40,181 nt of DNA. Origin: an uncultured Ruminococcus sp. GTDB lineage: Bacteria > Bacillota > Clostridia > Oscillospirales > Ruminococcaceae. Below the pieces are notes generated by a model. It saw nothing but the letters and a program-made list of their open reading frames with translations. It did not search any database and was not told where the DNA came from. Positions 1 to 8,839 of this stretch are shown here, piece after piece (the first letter of the stretch is position 1; every line of letters starts with the position of its first letter). Where the stretch lies: assembly GCA_902787365.1 (NCBI GenBank), contig CADAGC010000006.1:1-40181 (forward strand), written 5' to 3'. The position numbers and the translations under genes were made by a program.

Positions 1-635
1 AAGATGAAATCGCACTTTTCGTCACCGATGTAGGACTTCTGTATCTCCTCATCACGGGTGAGCCACGCTGTCGGGTACTCGGCATCGGGGAAGCGCTCGT
101 TGTACTTGCCGAATGCCATATTGTTTATCTTTTCGCTTCTGTATCTGTCGCCCTTTGCAAGCTTTACCGCATCGAGAACAGTAGACAGCGCCGACAGACC
201 GGGCACTCTGTCGCCCGTGCCGCATATAACAGCTCCGTCAAGCGCACTTGCGTGCTTTATCATATACACTCTTGCGAGGAAAGAGCCCATGCTGTGCCCG
301 AACATAAAGAAAGGCACATCACCGACCTTTTCCTTCATTATCTTTGTCATTTTATACATATCCTCAACGGCATTCTGCCATCCCCTTTCGGGTGAGAAAT
401 AGCCGAGATCGTCTGCATTTGTCACAGAGCTGCCGTGACCTAAGTGGTCGTTTCCGCATACAGCTATGCCGTTGTCGTTCAAAAACTTTGCAAAGTGCTT
501 GTAGCGCAGCGTGTGCTCGCACATTCCGTGAACTATCTGCACAGCCGCCTTTACCTCGCCCTTGGGCATAAATACATAGTAAGCGATATTGTGCTCACCG
601 TCTGTTGATTTGAAAAAGCCGTTTTTGTAGGTCAT
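1..635 (-). CDS. alpha/beta hydrolase (monoacylglycerol lipase / S33 type), 3' end outside window
   Basis: The reading frame starts at ATG 633-635, preceded by GAAAGGACGG, and runs off the left edge after about 211 residues. The N-terminus (MTYKNGFFKSTDGEHNIAYY) and an HGMCEH oxyanion-type segment are typical of Hydrolase_4 / monoglyceride lipase-like enzymes. The nucleophile elbow is GHSMGS, and a GNDHLGHG segment precedes it. The catalytic Asp and His would lie in the missing C-terminal third. It is likely a cytoplasmic esterase or lysophospholipase, since no signal peptide is visible. Substrate cannot be told from sequence. It follows the DUF1963 gene by 28 bases on the same strand, so the two may be co-transcribed. 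Confidence 0.85.
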   Translation of the reverse strand, partial: MTYKNGFFKSTDGEHNIAYYVFMPKGEVKAAVQIVHGMCEHTLRYKHFAKFLNDNGIAVCGNDHLGHGSSVTNADDLGYFSPERGWQNAVEDMYKMTKIMKEKVGDVPFFMFGHSMGSFLARVYMIKHASALDGAVICGTGDRVPGLSALSTVLDAVKLAKGDRYRSEKINNMAFGKYNERFPDAEYPTAWLTRDEEIQKSYIGDEKCDFI

Positions 636-663
636 ATTTATCCGTCCTTTCAGTTATATATTA

Positions 664-1503
664 TCAGCTGCAATCGTAATTATACAAAACCCTTGAAAAA
701 TCAAGCGCCTTAAGCCTGTCACGGGGTATCATAAACGAGCCTGTGCCCATATCGCCCCATAGAATGTCGATACCGTGCTCTGTGTTATACACGCTGTCAA
801 GCTCAAAGAGCAGCGTGTCGCAGTCGGCAACGTCTTCCGACAAACGGGGGTCGTCCTGCGTGAAAACAGGATAGCCGCCGATCACCGCATCGGGGAAATC
901 TATCATATCATAAAGCTCGTCGGTGATCTCATCATCTATATCCCAGAAATCATCGACAGGCTCGTCTGCAAACTCGTTGTATGCTCTTACAAACGCATCA
1001 CCAAACCGATAGTCCCACATCGTAGGCGGCATCGATGATGGCTGTTCGGCTGTAAGCTTATACTCGCCCCTGAAAGGCAGATAACACTCCTTATCGCCCG
1101 AATATTTGGGTATCTCATCAGCAGAAAGCAGCTTTGACTCGTCCGTGATGACATTTTCGTGATAAATCACCCTGAAATTATCCTGCCTTGTCATTCCCTC
1201 GCCGTATTCTGTTGACATTCCGTAAAGGTCATCTGCGGCGATAAAGAACTGTAATATCCCCTTCCCCGGAAAATCGGGTATTTTGGGGAGCTTGTCGAAA
1301 TTGAGCTGTGCGAGCAGTACCAGCGGCTGCCCCTCAAAAACGTTCTTTTTGCCCGTGGGGTATTCCATATCCTTAGGGAAATAGGGCGTTCCGCCTATCT
1401 TGCTGTCAAAAAGCCCCGGCTCGCCGGTTTCAACCGTAAGCCTTATCGCAGGCACGGGCGGCAGGTATTCATAGGCTTTTTCGAGTATCTGTTTTACGTC
1501 CAT
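664..1503 (-). CDS. DUF1963 (YwqG-like) protein
   Basis: This 279-residue protein matches the DUF1963/YwqG family in length and layout. Family hallmarks visible are the early KIGGTPYFP block, a PLVLLAQLNF segment, and LQFFIAADDLYG. The C-terminal third carries the GGYPVFTQDDPR and LLFELDS-type blocks. Function of the family is not established; members are cytoplasmic and often lie near cell-envelope or toxin-immunity genes. The start ATG at 1501-1503 has an AAAAGGAG site 9 bases upstream and a consensus promoter (1527-1555). The hydrolase gene lies 28 bases downstream on the same strand. Confidence 0.8.
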   Translation of the reverse strand: MDVKQILEKAYEYLPPVPAIRLTVETGEPGLFDSKIGGTPYFPKDMEYPTGKKNVFEGQPLVLLAQLNFDKLPKIPDFPGKGILQFFIAADDLYGMSTEYGEGMTRQDNFRVIYHENVITDESKLLSADEIPKYSGDKECYLPFRGEYKLTAEQPSSMPPTMWDYRFGDAFVRAYNEFADEPVDDFWDIDDEITDELYDMIDFPDAVIGGYPVFTQDDPRLSEDVADCDTLLFELDSVYNTEHGIDILWGDMGTGSFMIPRDRLKALDFSRVLYNYDCS

Positions 1504-1526
1504 ATATCACAGCTCCTTTTTACATT

Positions 1527-1555
1527 ATTATAGCACTATTTTTCTATTTCTTCAA
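1527..1555 (-). promoter_or_regulatory. promoter of the DUF1963-hydrolase unit
   Basis: Read on the minus strand, TTGAAG (1550-1555) is 17 bases from TATAAT (1527-1532), with TGC directly before the -10, i.e. an extended -10. The DUF1963 ATG lies about 25 bases downstream of the -10. Confidence 0.75.
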
Positions 1556-1560
1556 GATTT

Positions 1561-1642
1561 TTGGTGCATTTCGTCAAAGCCCACAAAAACGGCTGCCTGT
1601 TTTTGTAAGTGCGAAAACGTTTTTGTTCGGCAAATGCGCCAA
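1561..1642. repeat. nested inverted repeats in divergent intergenic region
   Basis: Outer arms TTGGTGCATTT (1561-1571) and AAATGCGCCAA (1632-1642) pair with one mismatch. Inside them ACAAAAAC pairs with GTTTTTGT (about 1581-1604), followed by a second near-palindrome around AAAACGTTTT. The structure sits between the DUF1963 promoter and the phosphohexomutase promoter and has no T tract, so it is not an obvious terminator. Function unknown. Confidence 0.4.
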
Positions 1643-1701
1643 ATACCTAAAAGTGTGCAAACGTTAACTTACATAAAAAAGTAAACTTTTTTGCAAACCC
1701 C

Positions 1702-1729
1702 TTGCAACTTGACTGATTTATGGTATAAT
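1702..1729 (+). promoter_or_regulatory. promoter of phosphohexomutase gene
   Basis: TTGCAA (1702-1707), a 16-base spacer and TATAAT (1724-1729), with TGG before the -10 (extended -10). The start codon at 1776 has GGAGAG upstream. Confidence 0.7.
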
Positions 1730-1775
1730 AATATCATACCCCGCATATCTAAATAAAGAAACGGAGAGATAATTT

Positions 1776-3497
1776 ATGAAAGAAATGGAGCTTTATAAGC
1801 TTTGGTGTGAAAAGGCAGTAGACGACCCCGATCTTGCAGCAGAACTCAAAAGCATAGAGGGCGATGAAGAGGCTATAATCGACAGATTTTACCGTGACCT
1901 TGAATTCGGCACGGGCGGTCTGCGTGGCGTTATAGGCGCAGGCGCATTCAGACTCAATGTTTACACCATCAGAAGAGCTACACAGGGTCTTGCTGACTAT
2001 GTAAACGGCGCATTCAAAAACGGCGCTGTTGCTATATCCTATGACTCGAGAATCAAGTCAGATAAATTCGCACAGGAGGCTGCTGCTGTTTTAGCAGCCA
2101 ACGGCATAAAGGTATATATCTACAAGGAGCTTATGCCTACTCCCTGCCTTTCATGGGCAGTAAGAGCCTGCAAGGCACAGGCAGGTATCATGATAACCGC
2201 TTCACACAACCCCGCTAAGTATAACGGCTATAAGGTATACGGTGAGGACGGCTGTCAGATAACACTTGACGTTGCAAACACAGTTATCGGCAAGATAAAC
2301 GCTGTAGAGATGTTTGGCGGCGCTAAGGTAATGAGCTTTGACGAGGCTGTTAAGAACGGCATGGTAAGCTACATAGGCGACGACATAATCGAAGCTTACT
2401 ATCAGCGTGTGCTCAAAGAGGGCATACATACTGACCTTGTGGCTGACAGCGGCTTAAAGGTAGTTTACACTCCACTTAACGGCACAGGCAACAAGCCCGT
2501 AAGAGAGATCCTTAAGAGAATAGGCATAAAGGAAGTAACAGTAGTTCCCGAGCAGGAGCTGCCCGACGGCAACTTCCCCACCTGCCCGTTCCCGAACCCC
2601 GAGATAAAGGAAGCGCTTGCAAAGGGCTTAGAGCTTTGTGAGAAAGTTAAGCCCGACCTGCTGCTTGCTACCGACCCCGACTGCGACAGAGTAGGTATAG
2701 CTGTTCCCGACAACAAGAACGGCGGCTATGTGCTCTTCAGCGGCAACGAAGTGGGCGCTATGCTCTTAAAGTACGTTTGCCAGGAGAGAACAGCTTTAGG
2801 CACCATGCCCAAGGCTCCCGTTGCAGTAAAGACAATAGTTACAACAGATATCTGCAAGAAGATAGCTGCCGAGTATAACGTTGAGCTTCGTGAAGTGCTC
2901 ACAGGCTTCAAGTTCATCGGCGAGCAGATAGGCTTCCTCGAGCAGAAGGGCGAGGAGGACAGATACGTATTCGGCTTTGAGGAGAGCTACGGCTACCTCT
3001 CAGGCGGCTATGTAAGAGACAAGGACGCTGTAAACGCTTCAATGCTCATCTGCGAAATGGCTGCATTCTACCGCACAAAGGGCATATCCCTCCTTGATGC
3101 AAGAGAGGCTATGTATAAAGAGTACGGCAACTACGTTCATACACAGAGCTCCTTCCAGTGCGAGGGCGCAAGCGGTATGGAGAGAATGAAAGAGATAATG
3201 TCAGGTCTTCGCAACGACCCGCCCAAGGCTATAGGCGGCCTTAAGGTAGAAAAGGTAGGCGACTACATAGCTTCTGAGGAGACTGACCTTGCAACAGGTG
3301 CAAAGACCGCTATCGACCTGCCCAAGAGCGATGTTCTGGCATTCAGGCTCGAGCAGGGCGCAAGCGTTATTATCCGTCCCTCTGGCACAGAGCCCAAGAT
3401 AAAGGCTTACTACACCACGATAGGTGAGAACAGAGCCGATGCTAAGGCACTTGAAGAGACTATCTCGGCTGATTTTGCTAAGATACTTGGGTTTTGA
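1776..3497 (+). CDS. pgcA: phosphoglucomutase/phosphomannomutase (alpha-D-phosphohexomutase)
   Basis: It interconverts hexose 1- and 6-phosphates in the cytoplasm, feeding glycogen and envelope precursors. All four family signatures are visible in 573 residues: the phosphoserine loop TASHNP (Ser near 143), the metal loop DPDCDR (300-305), the sugar-specificity loop FEESYG (401-406), and the phosphate-binding RPSGTEP (534-540). The length matches the long B. subtilis PgcA type rather than short GlmM. The gene has its own promoter and a strong terminator, so it is monocistronic. Glucose versus mannose preference cannot be read from the sequence; the symbol is by family resemblance. Confidence 0.92.
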   Translation: MKEMELYKLWCEKAVDDPDLAAELKSIEGDEEAIIDRFYRDLEFGTGGLRGVIGAGAFRLNVYTIRRATQGLADYVNGAFKNGAVAISYDSRIKSDKFAQEAAAVLAANGIKVYIYKELMPTPCLSWAVRACKAQAGIMITASHNPAKYNGYKVYGEDGCQITLDVANTVIGKINAVEMFGGAKVMSFDEAVKNGMVSYIGDDIIEAYYQRVLKEGIHTDLVADSGLKVVYTPLNGTGNKPVREILKRIGIKEVTVVPEQELPDGNFPTCPFPNPEIKEALAKGLELCEKVKPDLLLATDPDCDRVGIAVPDNKNGGYVLFSGNEVGAMLLKYVCQERTALGTMPKAPVAVKTIVTTDICKKIAAEYNVELREVLTGFKFIGEQIGFLEQKGEEDRYVFGFEESYGYLSGGYVRDKDAVNASMLICEMAAFYRTKGISLLDAREAMYKEYGNYVHTQSSFQCEGASGMERMKEIMSGLRNDPPKAIGGLKVEKVGDYIASEETDLATGAKTAIDLPKSDVLAFRLEQGASVIIRPSGTEPKIKAYYTTIGENRADAKALEETISADFAKILGF

Positions 3498-3514
3498 TAT
3501 AATCTGATACACAC

Positions 3515-3541
3515 GCCCCGCAACCCTGCGGGGCTTTTTTT
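3515..3541 (+). terminator. Rho-independent terminator after phosphohexomutase
   Basis: GCCCCGC (3515-3521), a 6-base loop, GCGGGGC (3528-3534), then seven T residues. Confidence 0.9.
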
Positions 3542-3616
3542 ACCCCTATGCAGGCTGTCTGTTACAGCGACATTTGTGCGATATCAATAATTTTCGTAAA
3601 GTTTTCTATACATCTA

Positions 3617-3645
3617 TTGCAATTTATCACAAAATGTGGTATAAT
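3617..3645 (+). promoter_or_regulatory. promoter of the EAL gene
   Basis: TTGCAA (3617-3622), exactly 17 bases, TATAAT (3640-3645) with TGG before it. The AAAGGAGG ribosome site is at 3675-3682. Confidence 0.8.
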
Positions 3646-3689
3646 GAATAAAATATACCCTGAAAACCATATGCAAAGGAGGCGGGAAC

Positions 3690-5783
3690 GTGGACAGCTC
3701 GGAAATGATACTTCTTACCGAGTTTATCGAGCAGATAAACAGCGGTGCCGATATCAAAGAACTGACGAAAAAATATGACGAGTTGCTGAATAATTACGGC
3801 AGCCGTGAAGCTCTCAGGCTTAAAAACGACGTTTTCTGCCTTGTGCGTGAGCTCGACGAGCTGAGGACCCGTGTCAAAGCCTCTATGCAGGAGGCGGAGG
3901 ATAAGCTTACCGAGCAGGAAAAGCAGGAGCTTGCCAAGGTCAGAGGACTTATTGACAATAACCTCTTTACCTACCATTTCCAGCCGATAGTCAAGGCAGA
4001 TGACGGCGAGATATATTCCTATGAGGCACTTATGCGCTCGGGCGATATACAGGGCATAACCCCGTTCCATATACTCAAATATGCGGCGTTTATGGATAGG
4101 TTAAGCGAGATAGAGCAGTATACCTTTACGAATATGCTCAAATATATCAGCGAGAACAGGGAGCTTTTTGCAGGCAGGCCTGTGTTTATAAACAGTATGC
4201 CCAGCGTGCGTATGCACCCAGATACCGAAAGGGAGATTGAGCGCCAGCTTGAAGAACTTTCGGATATAGTGGTCGTCGAGATGACCGAGCAGTCGGAATT
4301 CTCTGATGTTGACCTTAGCAGGATCAAGGAGAAATTCTCACGCTTGGGCGTTCGTATAGCAATCGATGACTACGGCACGGGGTATTCAAACATCAGCAAC
4401 CTGCTGAGATATACCCCGAATTTTGTAAAGATAGACCGCTCGCTTCTTAGCGGCATACAGGATAACCCCAACAAAAAGCACTTTGTAAGAGAGATAATCG
4501 ACTTCTGCCACTCAAACGGCATACTCGCACTCGCCGAGGGCATTGAGGACGAGCAGGAGATGAAAACGGTCATTATGCTGGGTGTTGACCTTATACAGGG
4601 CTTCTACACCGCAAGGCCTGCCCCGCAGGTCATATCTGCAATACCCTATGATATAAGGTCGCAGATAAAGATGTATAAGACAGAAAGCGAGCACGGCCGA
4701 CGACTTAAGGTATATAACGCCGCACAGAGCGAGCGTGTATCCCTTGAAAAGCTAAGCAAAGAGGGCTACAGCCGTATAGTTGTCGGCTCGGATTACAGCG
4801 AGGGCGAGGTCACGGTCGCAGGCACGCCATACCTTAATACCGAGATACATATCGAGGTGGCAGAAGGCTTCTGCGGCAGGCTTATCATACACAACGCCCA
4901 CCTTTCAAACGACGTTCACGAGCCGTGCATCAATTTCAACAACAAGTGCAATTGCTCGCTTTTCATAAAGGGCGATAACAAGCTTGAAAACAGCGGCATA
5001 AGAGTTCACGAGGGGGCATCACTTAAGATAGAGGGCAGCGGCCTGTTAGAGATAGCCCTCGGAAATGCCAACTTCTACGGCATCGGCAACGATAACAGCT
5101 CTCACCACGGCGCTTTGCACTTTGCGCATAATGCCCGCATAAGGATAACCTCAATGAGCCATTCGGGCGTGTGCATAGGCTCGGGTCTCGGCGGCCCGAT
5201 AAAGATAGAAAGCGGCGAATACGAGCTTGAGGTACACGGCAGCAACGGCGTGTGCATAGGCTCGCTCGAGGGCGATATATTCCTTGATATAGTCAACTGC
5301 GACTTCCAGGCAAAGGCCGCAGGCGCAACCAGCACGATAATAGGCTCGCTAAACGGCAACGCCAGGGTCAGCATTTCAAGGTCGAGCGTGCGCATCTACG
5401 GCTACAGCCAGACGCTTACGGCGGTAGGCTCGGTAAGAGGGCGCTCGGAGGTAAAGTTTGAAAACGCAAGCATCAGCATACACGCAAACGGCAAGGCGAT
5501 GACCGCCTGCGGCTCGCTTTACAACGACAGCTCGGTAAATATCGAATGCTGCACCTTCCGTGCGTTCTGTGACGGCACGAATGCCCTTGTCATCGGCGGC
5601 ATGACGGGCAGAACGAAGTTTACCATAATGAATGCAGACGTTGAGTTCGAGCACGCTTCACAGCTTGGGGCGTGTACCTATGCAGCCAATGAGGATATTT
5701 CCATAAACGGCAAGCTTCTTGTAACTATTAACGGCAAGCAGTATATGGGCGTTCCCGACAGAGCAGGCTCGCAGGAGGTCTGA
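3690..5783 (+). CDS. EAL-domain c-di-GMP phosphodiesterase fused to a beta-helix-like repeat domain
   Basis: GTG start 7 bases after AAAGGAGG. Residues 1-85 are helical and charged. Residues 88-315 form an EAL domain that keeps the catalytic set: E112 in EALMR, N168, E197 in VEMTE, D226-D227 in IDDYGTGYSN, K248, E283 in AEGIE and Q303. It should therefore hydrolyse c-di-GMP to pGpG. Residues about 340-690 are an unusual tail of short beta-strand repeats of about 25-30 residues, with recurring GVCIGS, TIIGSLNGNA and TACGSLYNDS turns. These look like a right-handed beta-helix or solenoid. No signal peptide or membrane segment is present, so the solenoid is predicted to be cytoplasmic. A sensor or docking role is inference. 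Own promoter and terminator. Confidence 0.88.
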   Translation: MDSSEMILLTEFIEQINSGADIKELTKKYDELLNNYGSREALRLKNDVFCLVRELDELRTRVKASMQEAEDKLTEQEKQELAKVRGLIDNNLFTYHFQPIVKADDGEIYSYEALMRSGDIQGITPFHILKYAAFMDRLSEIEQYTFTNMLKYISENRELFAGRPVFINSMPSVRMHPDTEREIERQLEELSDIVVVEMTEQSEFSDVDLSRIKEKFSRLGVRIAIDDYGTGYSNISNLLRYTPNFVKIDRSLLSGIQDNPNKKHFVREIIDFCHSNGILALAEGIEDEQEMKTVIMLGVDLIQGFYTARPAPQVISAIPYDIRSQIKMYKTESEHGRRLKVYNAAQSERVSLEKLSKEGYSRIVVGSDYSEGEVTVAGTPYLNTEIHIEVAEGFCGRLIIHNAHLSNDVHEPCINFNNKCNCSLFIKGDNKLENSGIRVHEGASLKIEGSGLLEIALGNANFYGIGNDNSSHHGALHFAHNARIRITSMSHSGVCIGSGLGGPIKIESGEYELEVHGSNGVCIGSLEGDIFLDIVNCDFQAKAAGATSTIIGSLNGNARVSISRSSVRIYGYSQTLTAVGSVRGRSEVKFENASISIHANGKAMTACGSLYNDSSVNIECCTFRAFCDGTNALVIGGMTGRTKFTIMNADVEFEHASQLGACTYAANEDISINGKLLVTINGKQYMGVPDRAGSQEV

Positions 5784-5818
5784 CGGCCCTTTATGACATA
5801 ACAGAATAAAGATAACAG

Positions 5819-5852
5819 CAGCAGTCCTTATATTGGGACTGCTGTTTCTTTT
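5819..5852 (+). terminator. Rho-independent terminator after EAL gene
   Basis: CAGCAGTCC (5819-5827) pairs with GGACTGCTG (5836-5844), followed by TTTCTTTT. Confidence 0.85.
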
Positions 5853-5940
5853 ATGAAAATGTCAACCCCTTTTGATATAGAAATTTTCGTTATAGATTTA
5901 TGCAGCATAAACAAAATATTTTAAATAATCAATTTTTTAT

Positions 5941-5969
5941 TTGACAGTTTGTTAATAATATGCTATAAT
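5941..5969 (+). promoter_or_regulatory. consensus promoter of the beta-helix gene
   Basis: TTGACA (5941-5946), 17-base spacer, TATAAT (5964-5969), extended by TGC. It matches consensus at both hexamers, so strong expression is expected. A leader of about 60 bases follows, without a recognisable riboswitch. Confidence 0.85.
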
Positions 5970-6038
5970 TGGGATAGTCACCATTAGGAAAGTAATGAAA
6001 TTGTAACGAAATTTTCGCTTAAAGGAGGCCGCAAAAAA

Positions 6039-8720
6039 GTGAGCAGAAATGTCATCAGGCGCACAGCAAGTATTATAACAGTATTCGCTATGATATTGAC
6101 CACGGTATGCGGTCTGTCACTTTGCCCGCTGTCTTATGTGTATGCGGCAGAATCGACAAAAAGCGTCATCGTTCCGAAGATTCGCAAAGGCGAGGCGGTG
6201 AGCAAGAAGCTAAACGAGGCGCTGCTCTCGGCTGCCGAGACAGCTGATGATGACAACCCCGTGACAGTCAGGCTGCCCGAGGGGTCATACTTCCTTGACG
6301 ATGCTCTGCATATCTACTCAAACACTATACTCGACGCCACAGGCTGCACTCTGATAAGCGATGAGAACAAGCACAACCTCTTCATTCTCGGCACAAACAG
6401 CAGCCATATGGGCATCAGCAGATATAACTCCAGCGAAGTTTCAAAGGGCTATAACTCGATAAGGAACGTCACCGTAAAAGGCGGCGTGTGGGAGGGCAAC
6501 GACAAGAACACCAACACCCCCATAAGACTTGCCCACGCTACGAATGTTACCTTTGAGAATATGACCGTAAGAGGTGCGGGCATGAGCACCCACCAGGTGG
6601 AGGCGGCAGGCATTGACGGCTTCTTTGTGAGAAACTGCACATTCTGCGACTTTACGCCCCTTACCTACAAGGCAGGACACTTTGAAGCGATACAGCTTGA
6701 TGTGCCGATAAACACAGCCGTTTACAACAGCAGCTACCTTGACGGCACACCCAACAACAACGTTGAGATAACAGGGTGTACTTTCAGAAATGTTTCCCGT
6801 GGTGTGGGAACTCACTCAATGCTCGTGGGCGCATATCACACAAACATCAAGATAACCGACAACACCTTTATAAACGTTCAGGAAGAGGCCATAGTCGCCC
6901 TCAATTACCTCGACTGCCGTATAAGCGGCAACAAGATAGTAAAGTCGGGCGGCGGCATAATCTTTGAGAGCGCTAAGTTCAAGCCCGGCTCAGGCGATAA
7001 GATATCGTCTATGCACACCACCGTCTTTGACGGCCAGCAGGAGTATACAGGCGACATCATCTACGATATGCACAGCACTATCACAGATAATGATATCGAC
7101 ATAGCCTACTCCTCTCTTTGTTCAAGAATAATAGGCATACGTGTTCATGGCCTTGCGCTTGATGAGCAGTATGTGGGCGGCGACGATATGCCCCTGCCCG
7201 TGACCAACTACTACATAAGCGGCGTAAATATCGCAAACAACAGGATAACCACCCAGGGCGGCGGCATACTGCTCGATGATGCAAGAGATATCAACTGCCG
7301 CTCGAACACCATTACCCAGACAGCCGTTAATAAGAACGACAAGCGTGCAGATTCCTACGACGGCATATACATAACCACTGGCTGCCAGGATATAAGCGTT
7401 ACCGACAACACGGTATCGGGCTTTACAAGGCATGGAATACTCGTAAACAGCGGCAGCAGCGCAGGCGTTATACTCGGCAACAGAGTAAGCAGCTGCACCA
7501 AGCACGGCATATATGTATCGGGCAGCACAACATCATTTATCAAAAACAACACATCCGAGAAATGCGGCGGCTGCGGTATCGTCTTAGGCTCGGGAAGCTC
7601 TGTAAAGTGCATTGAAGCAAACTCTGTACGTTCAAGCGGCGGCCACGCTGTATACCTTACGGGCAAATCGACCGTTACTGGCGGCATTACGGGCAACAGC
7701 ATAGAAAAGCCCCTCGACTGCGGCATAGCGCTTAACGGCAGCAAGGCAAGCAGCATTGAAAAGAACACTATCATCAGCCCCTCGGCATACGGCGTGTATC
7801 TTTTCGGCGCATCGACCGTCAGCAGCAGGATAGCTTCAAACACAGTTTCCGACACAGGCGCAAGCGGCGTGCTGCTTGAAGGAAAATCCACCGCAGGCTC
7901 TATAGCCTCAAACAAGATAGGAACTGTCGGCAGCAACGGCATTTTCATCAACTCCAAGAGCACCGTCAAGGGCGGCATATCGAGCAACACCGTCAAGAAC
8001 ACCGTTCAAAACGGCATAAGCCTTTCCACAGGCAGCAAGGCGGGAAGCATCAGCTCAAACACCATAGGTGCTAACGGCAAGAACGGCATATTCGTTTATT
8101 CATCAAGCAAGGTAAATACGTCGATAGCCAAGAACATCGTCAGCGACACCAAGAGAAACGGCATACTGCTCGATAAGTCAAGCAGCGCCGATACCATAAG
8201 CTCGAACAACATCAAGACAAGCGGGCAGAACGGTATATTCCTCTATAACAAGAGCAAGCTCGGCGGCAATATCTCGGGCAACACCGTCAATGATTCAAAG
8301 CAGAGCGGCATAGCGCTCGACCACAGCAGCAGCGGCAGCGAACTTGTTTCAAACAAGATAAGCTCAAGCGGCAAGAACGGCATATACATCTACTCTTCGA
8401 GCAAGATAGTCGATATATCAAAAAACACTATCAAGAGCTCAAAGAGAACAGGCATAGCCCTTGGCAGCAAGTGCAGCGTCAATGATATATCTGCAAACAC
8501 CGTAACATCAAGCAAGGTATCGGGCATAAGCTTGCAGGATAAATCAAAGGCCACAGGCAGCATAAACAGAAACAACATAACAAAGGCCGAAACAGGCATC
8601 TATGCCGACAAGACCTCAGCCGTAAAGGGCAAAGTCTCTGACAATACCTTCGGCAAGATAAAGGGCAAAAAGACTGACATTACAAGTGCAAAGACCACAA
8701 AAAAGCAGGCGAGCAAATAA
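6039..8720 (+). CDS. secreted right-handed beta-helix repeat protein
   Basis: GTG start preceded by AAAGGAGG (6021-6028). Residues 1-37 are a signal peptide: NVIRR, a hydrophobic stretch, then a VYAAES cleavage region. The mature protein is almost wholly parallel beta-helix (PbH1-type). Residues 60-400 are a pectate-lyase-like fold with less regular coils. From about residue 440 to 880 there are regular repeats of about 22-24 residues, with ITSNTIxxxGxxGIxLxxxS-like turns. The tail is lysine-rich. No LPXTG motif, dockerin or transmembrane anchor is seen, so it is either released or held by charge. The family includes polysaccharide lyases, epimerases and adhesins; catalytic residues cannot be assigned. 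Single-gene unit with a consensus promoter. Confidence 0.85.
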   Translation: MSRNVIRRTASIITVFAMILTTVCGLSLCPLSYVYAAESTKSVIVPKIRKGEAVSKKLNEALLSAAETADDDNPVTVRLPEGSYFLDDALHIYSNTILDATGCTLISDENKHNLFILGTNSSHMGISRYNSSEVSKGYNSIRNVTVKGGVWEGNDKNTNTPIRLAHATNVTFENMTVRGAGMSTHQVEAAGIDGFFVRNCTFCDFTPLTYKAGHFEAIQLDVPINTAVYNSSYLDGTPNNNVEITGCTFRNVSRGVGTHSMLVGAYHTNIKITDNTFINVQEEAIVALNYLDCRISGNKIVKSGGGIIFESAKFKPGSGDKISSMHTTVFDGQQEYTGDIIYDMHSTITDNDIDIAYSSLCSRIIGIRVHGLALDEQYVGGDDMPLPVTNYYISGVNIANNRITTQGGGILLDDARDINCRSNTITQTAVNKNDKRADSYDGIYITTGCQDISVTDNTVSGFTRHGILVNSGSSAGVILGNRVSSCTKHGIYVSGSTTSFIKNNTSEKCGGCGIVLGSGSSVKCIEANSVRSSGGHAVYLTGKSTVTGGITGNSIEKPLDCGIALNGSKASSIEKNTIISPSAYGVYLFGASTVSSRIASNTVSDTGASGVLLEGKSTAGSIASNKIGTVGSNGIFINSKSTVKGGISSNTVKNTVQNGISLSTGSKAGSISSNTIGANGKNGIFVYSSSKVNTSIAKNIVSDTKRNGILLDKSSSADTISSNNIKTSGQNGIFLYNKSKLGGNISGNTVNDSKQSGIALDHSSSGSELVSNKISSSGKNGIYIYSSSKIVDISKNTIKSSKRTGIALGSKCSVNDISANTVTSSKVSGISLQDKSKATGSINRNNITKAETGIYADKTSAVKGKVSDNTFGKIKGKKTDITSAKTTKKQASK

Positions 8721-8732
8721 CTCGCCTGTTTT
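8706..8732 (+). terminator. terminator overlapping the beta-helix stop codon
   Basis: CAGGCGAG (8706-8713) pairs with CTCGCCTG (8721-8728), followed by TTTT. The left arm is coding sequence and the TAA stop lies in the loop. Confidence 0.8.
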
Positions 8733-8769
8733 ATGTTAGGATAAATCAAAAACCAAAGCGCTTATGTAA

Positions 8770-8798
8770 TCGACTTTTATCATATATTGTGATATACT
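8770..8798 (+). promoter_or_regulatory. promoter of the CotH gene
   Basis: TCGACT (8770-8775), 17 bases, TATACT (8793-8798), with TGA before the -10. Weaker than the beta-helix promoter. Confidence 0.6.
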
Positions 8799-8839
8799 TA
8801 ATTTGATATTGAAATAAAATAGGAAAGAGAGTGAATACT

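Noticed and set aside
5970-6038. Possible c-di-GMP riboswitch in the leader of the beta-helix gene
   Set aside because: The leader is only about 60 bases and lacks the conserved GEMM core or a paired terminator.
7380-8640. Dense short repeats that could suggest a CRISPR or tandem repeat array
   Set aside because: They are in-frame beta-helix repeats with variable codons inside a single long coding sequence; no constant repeat with unique spacers is present.
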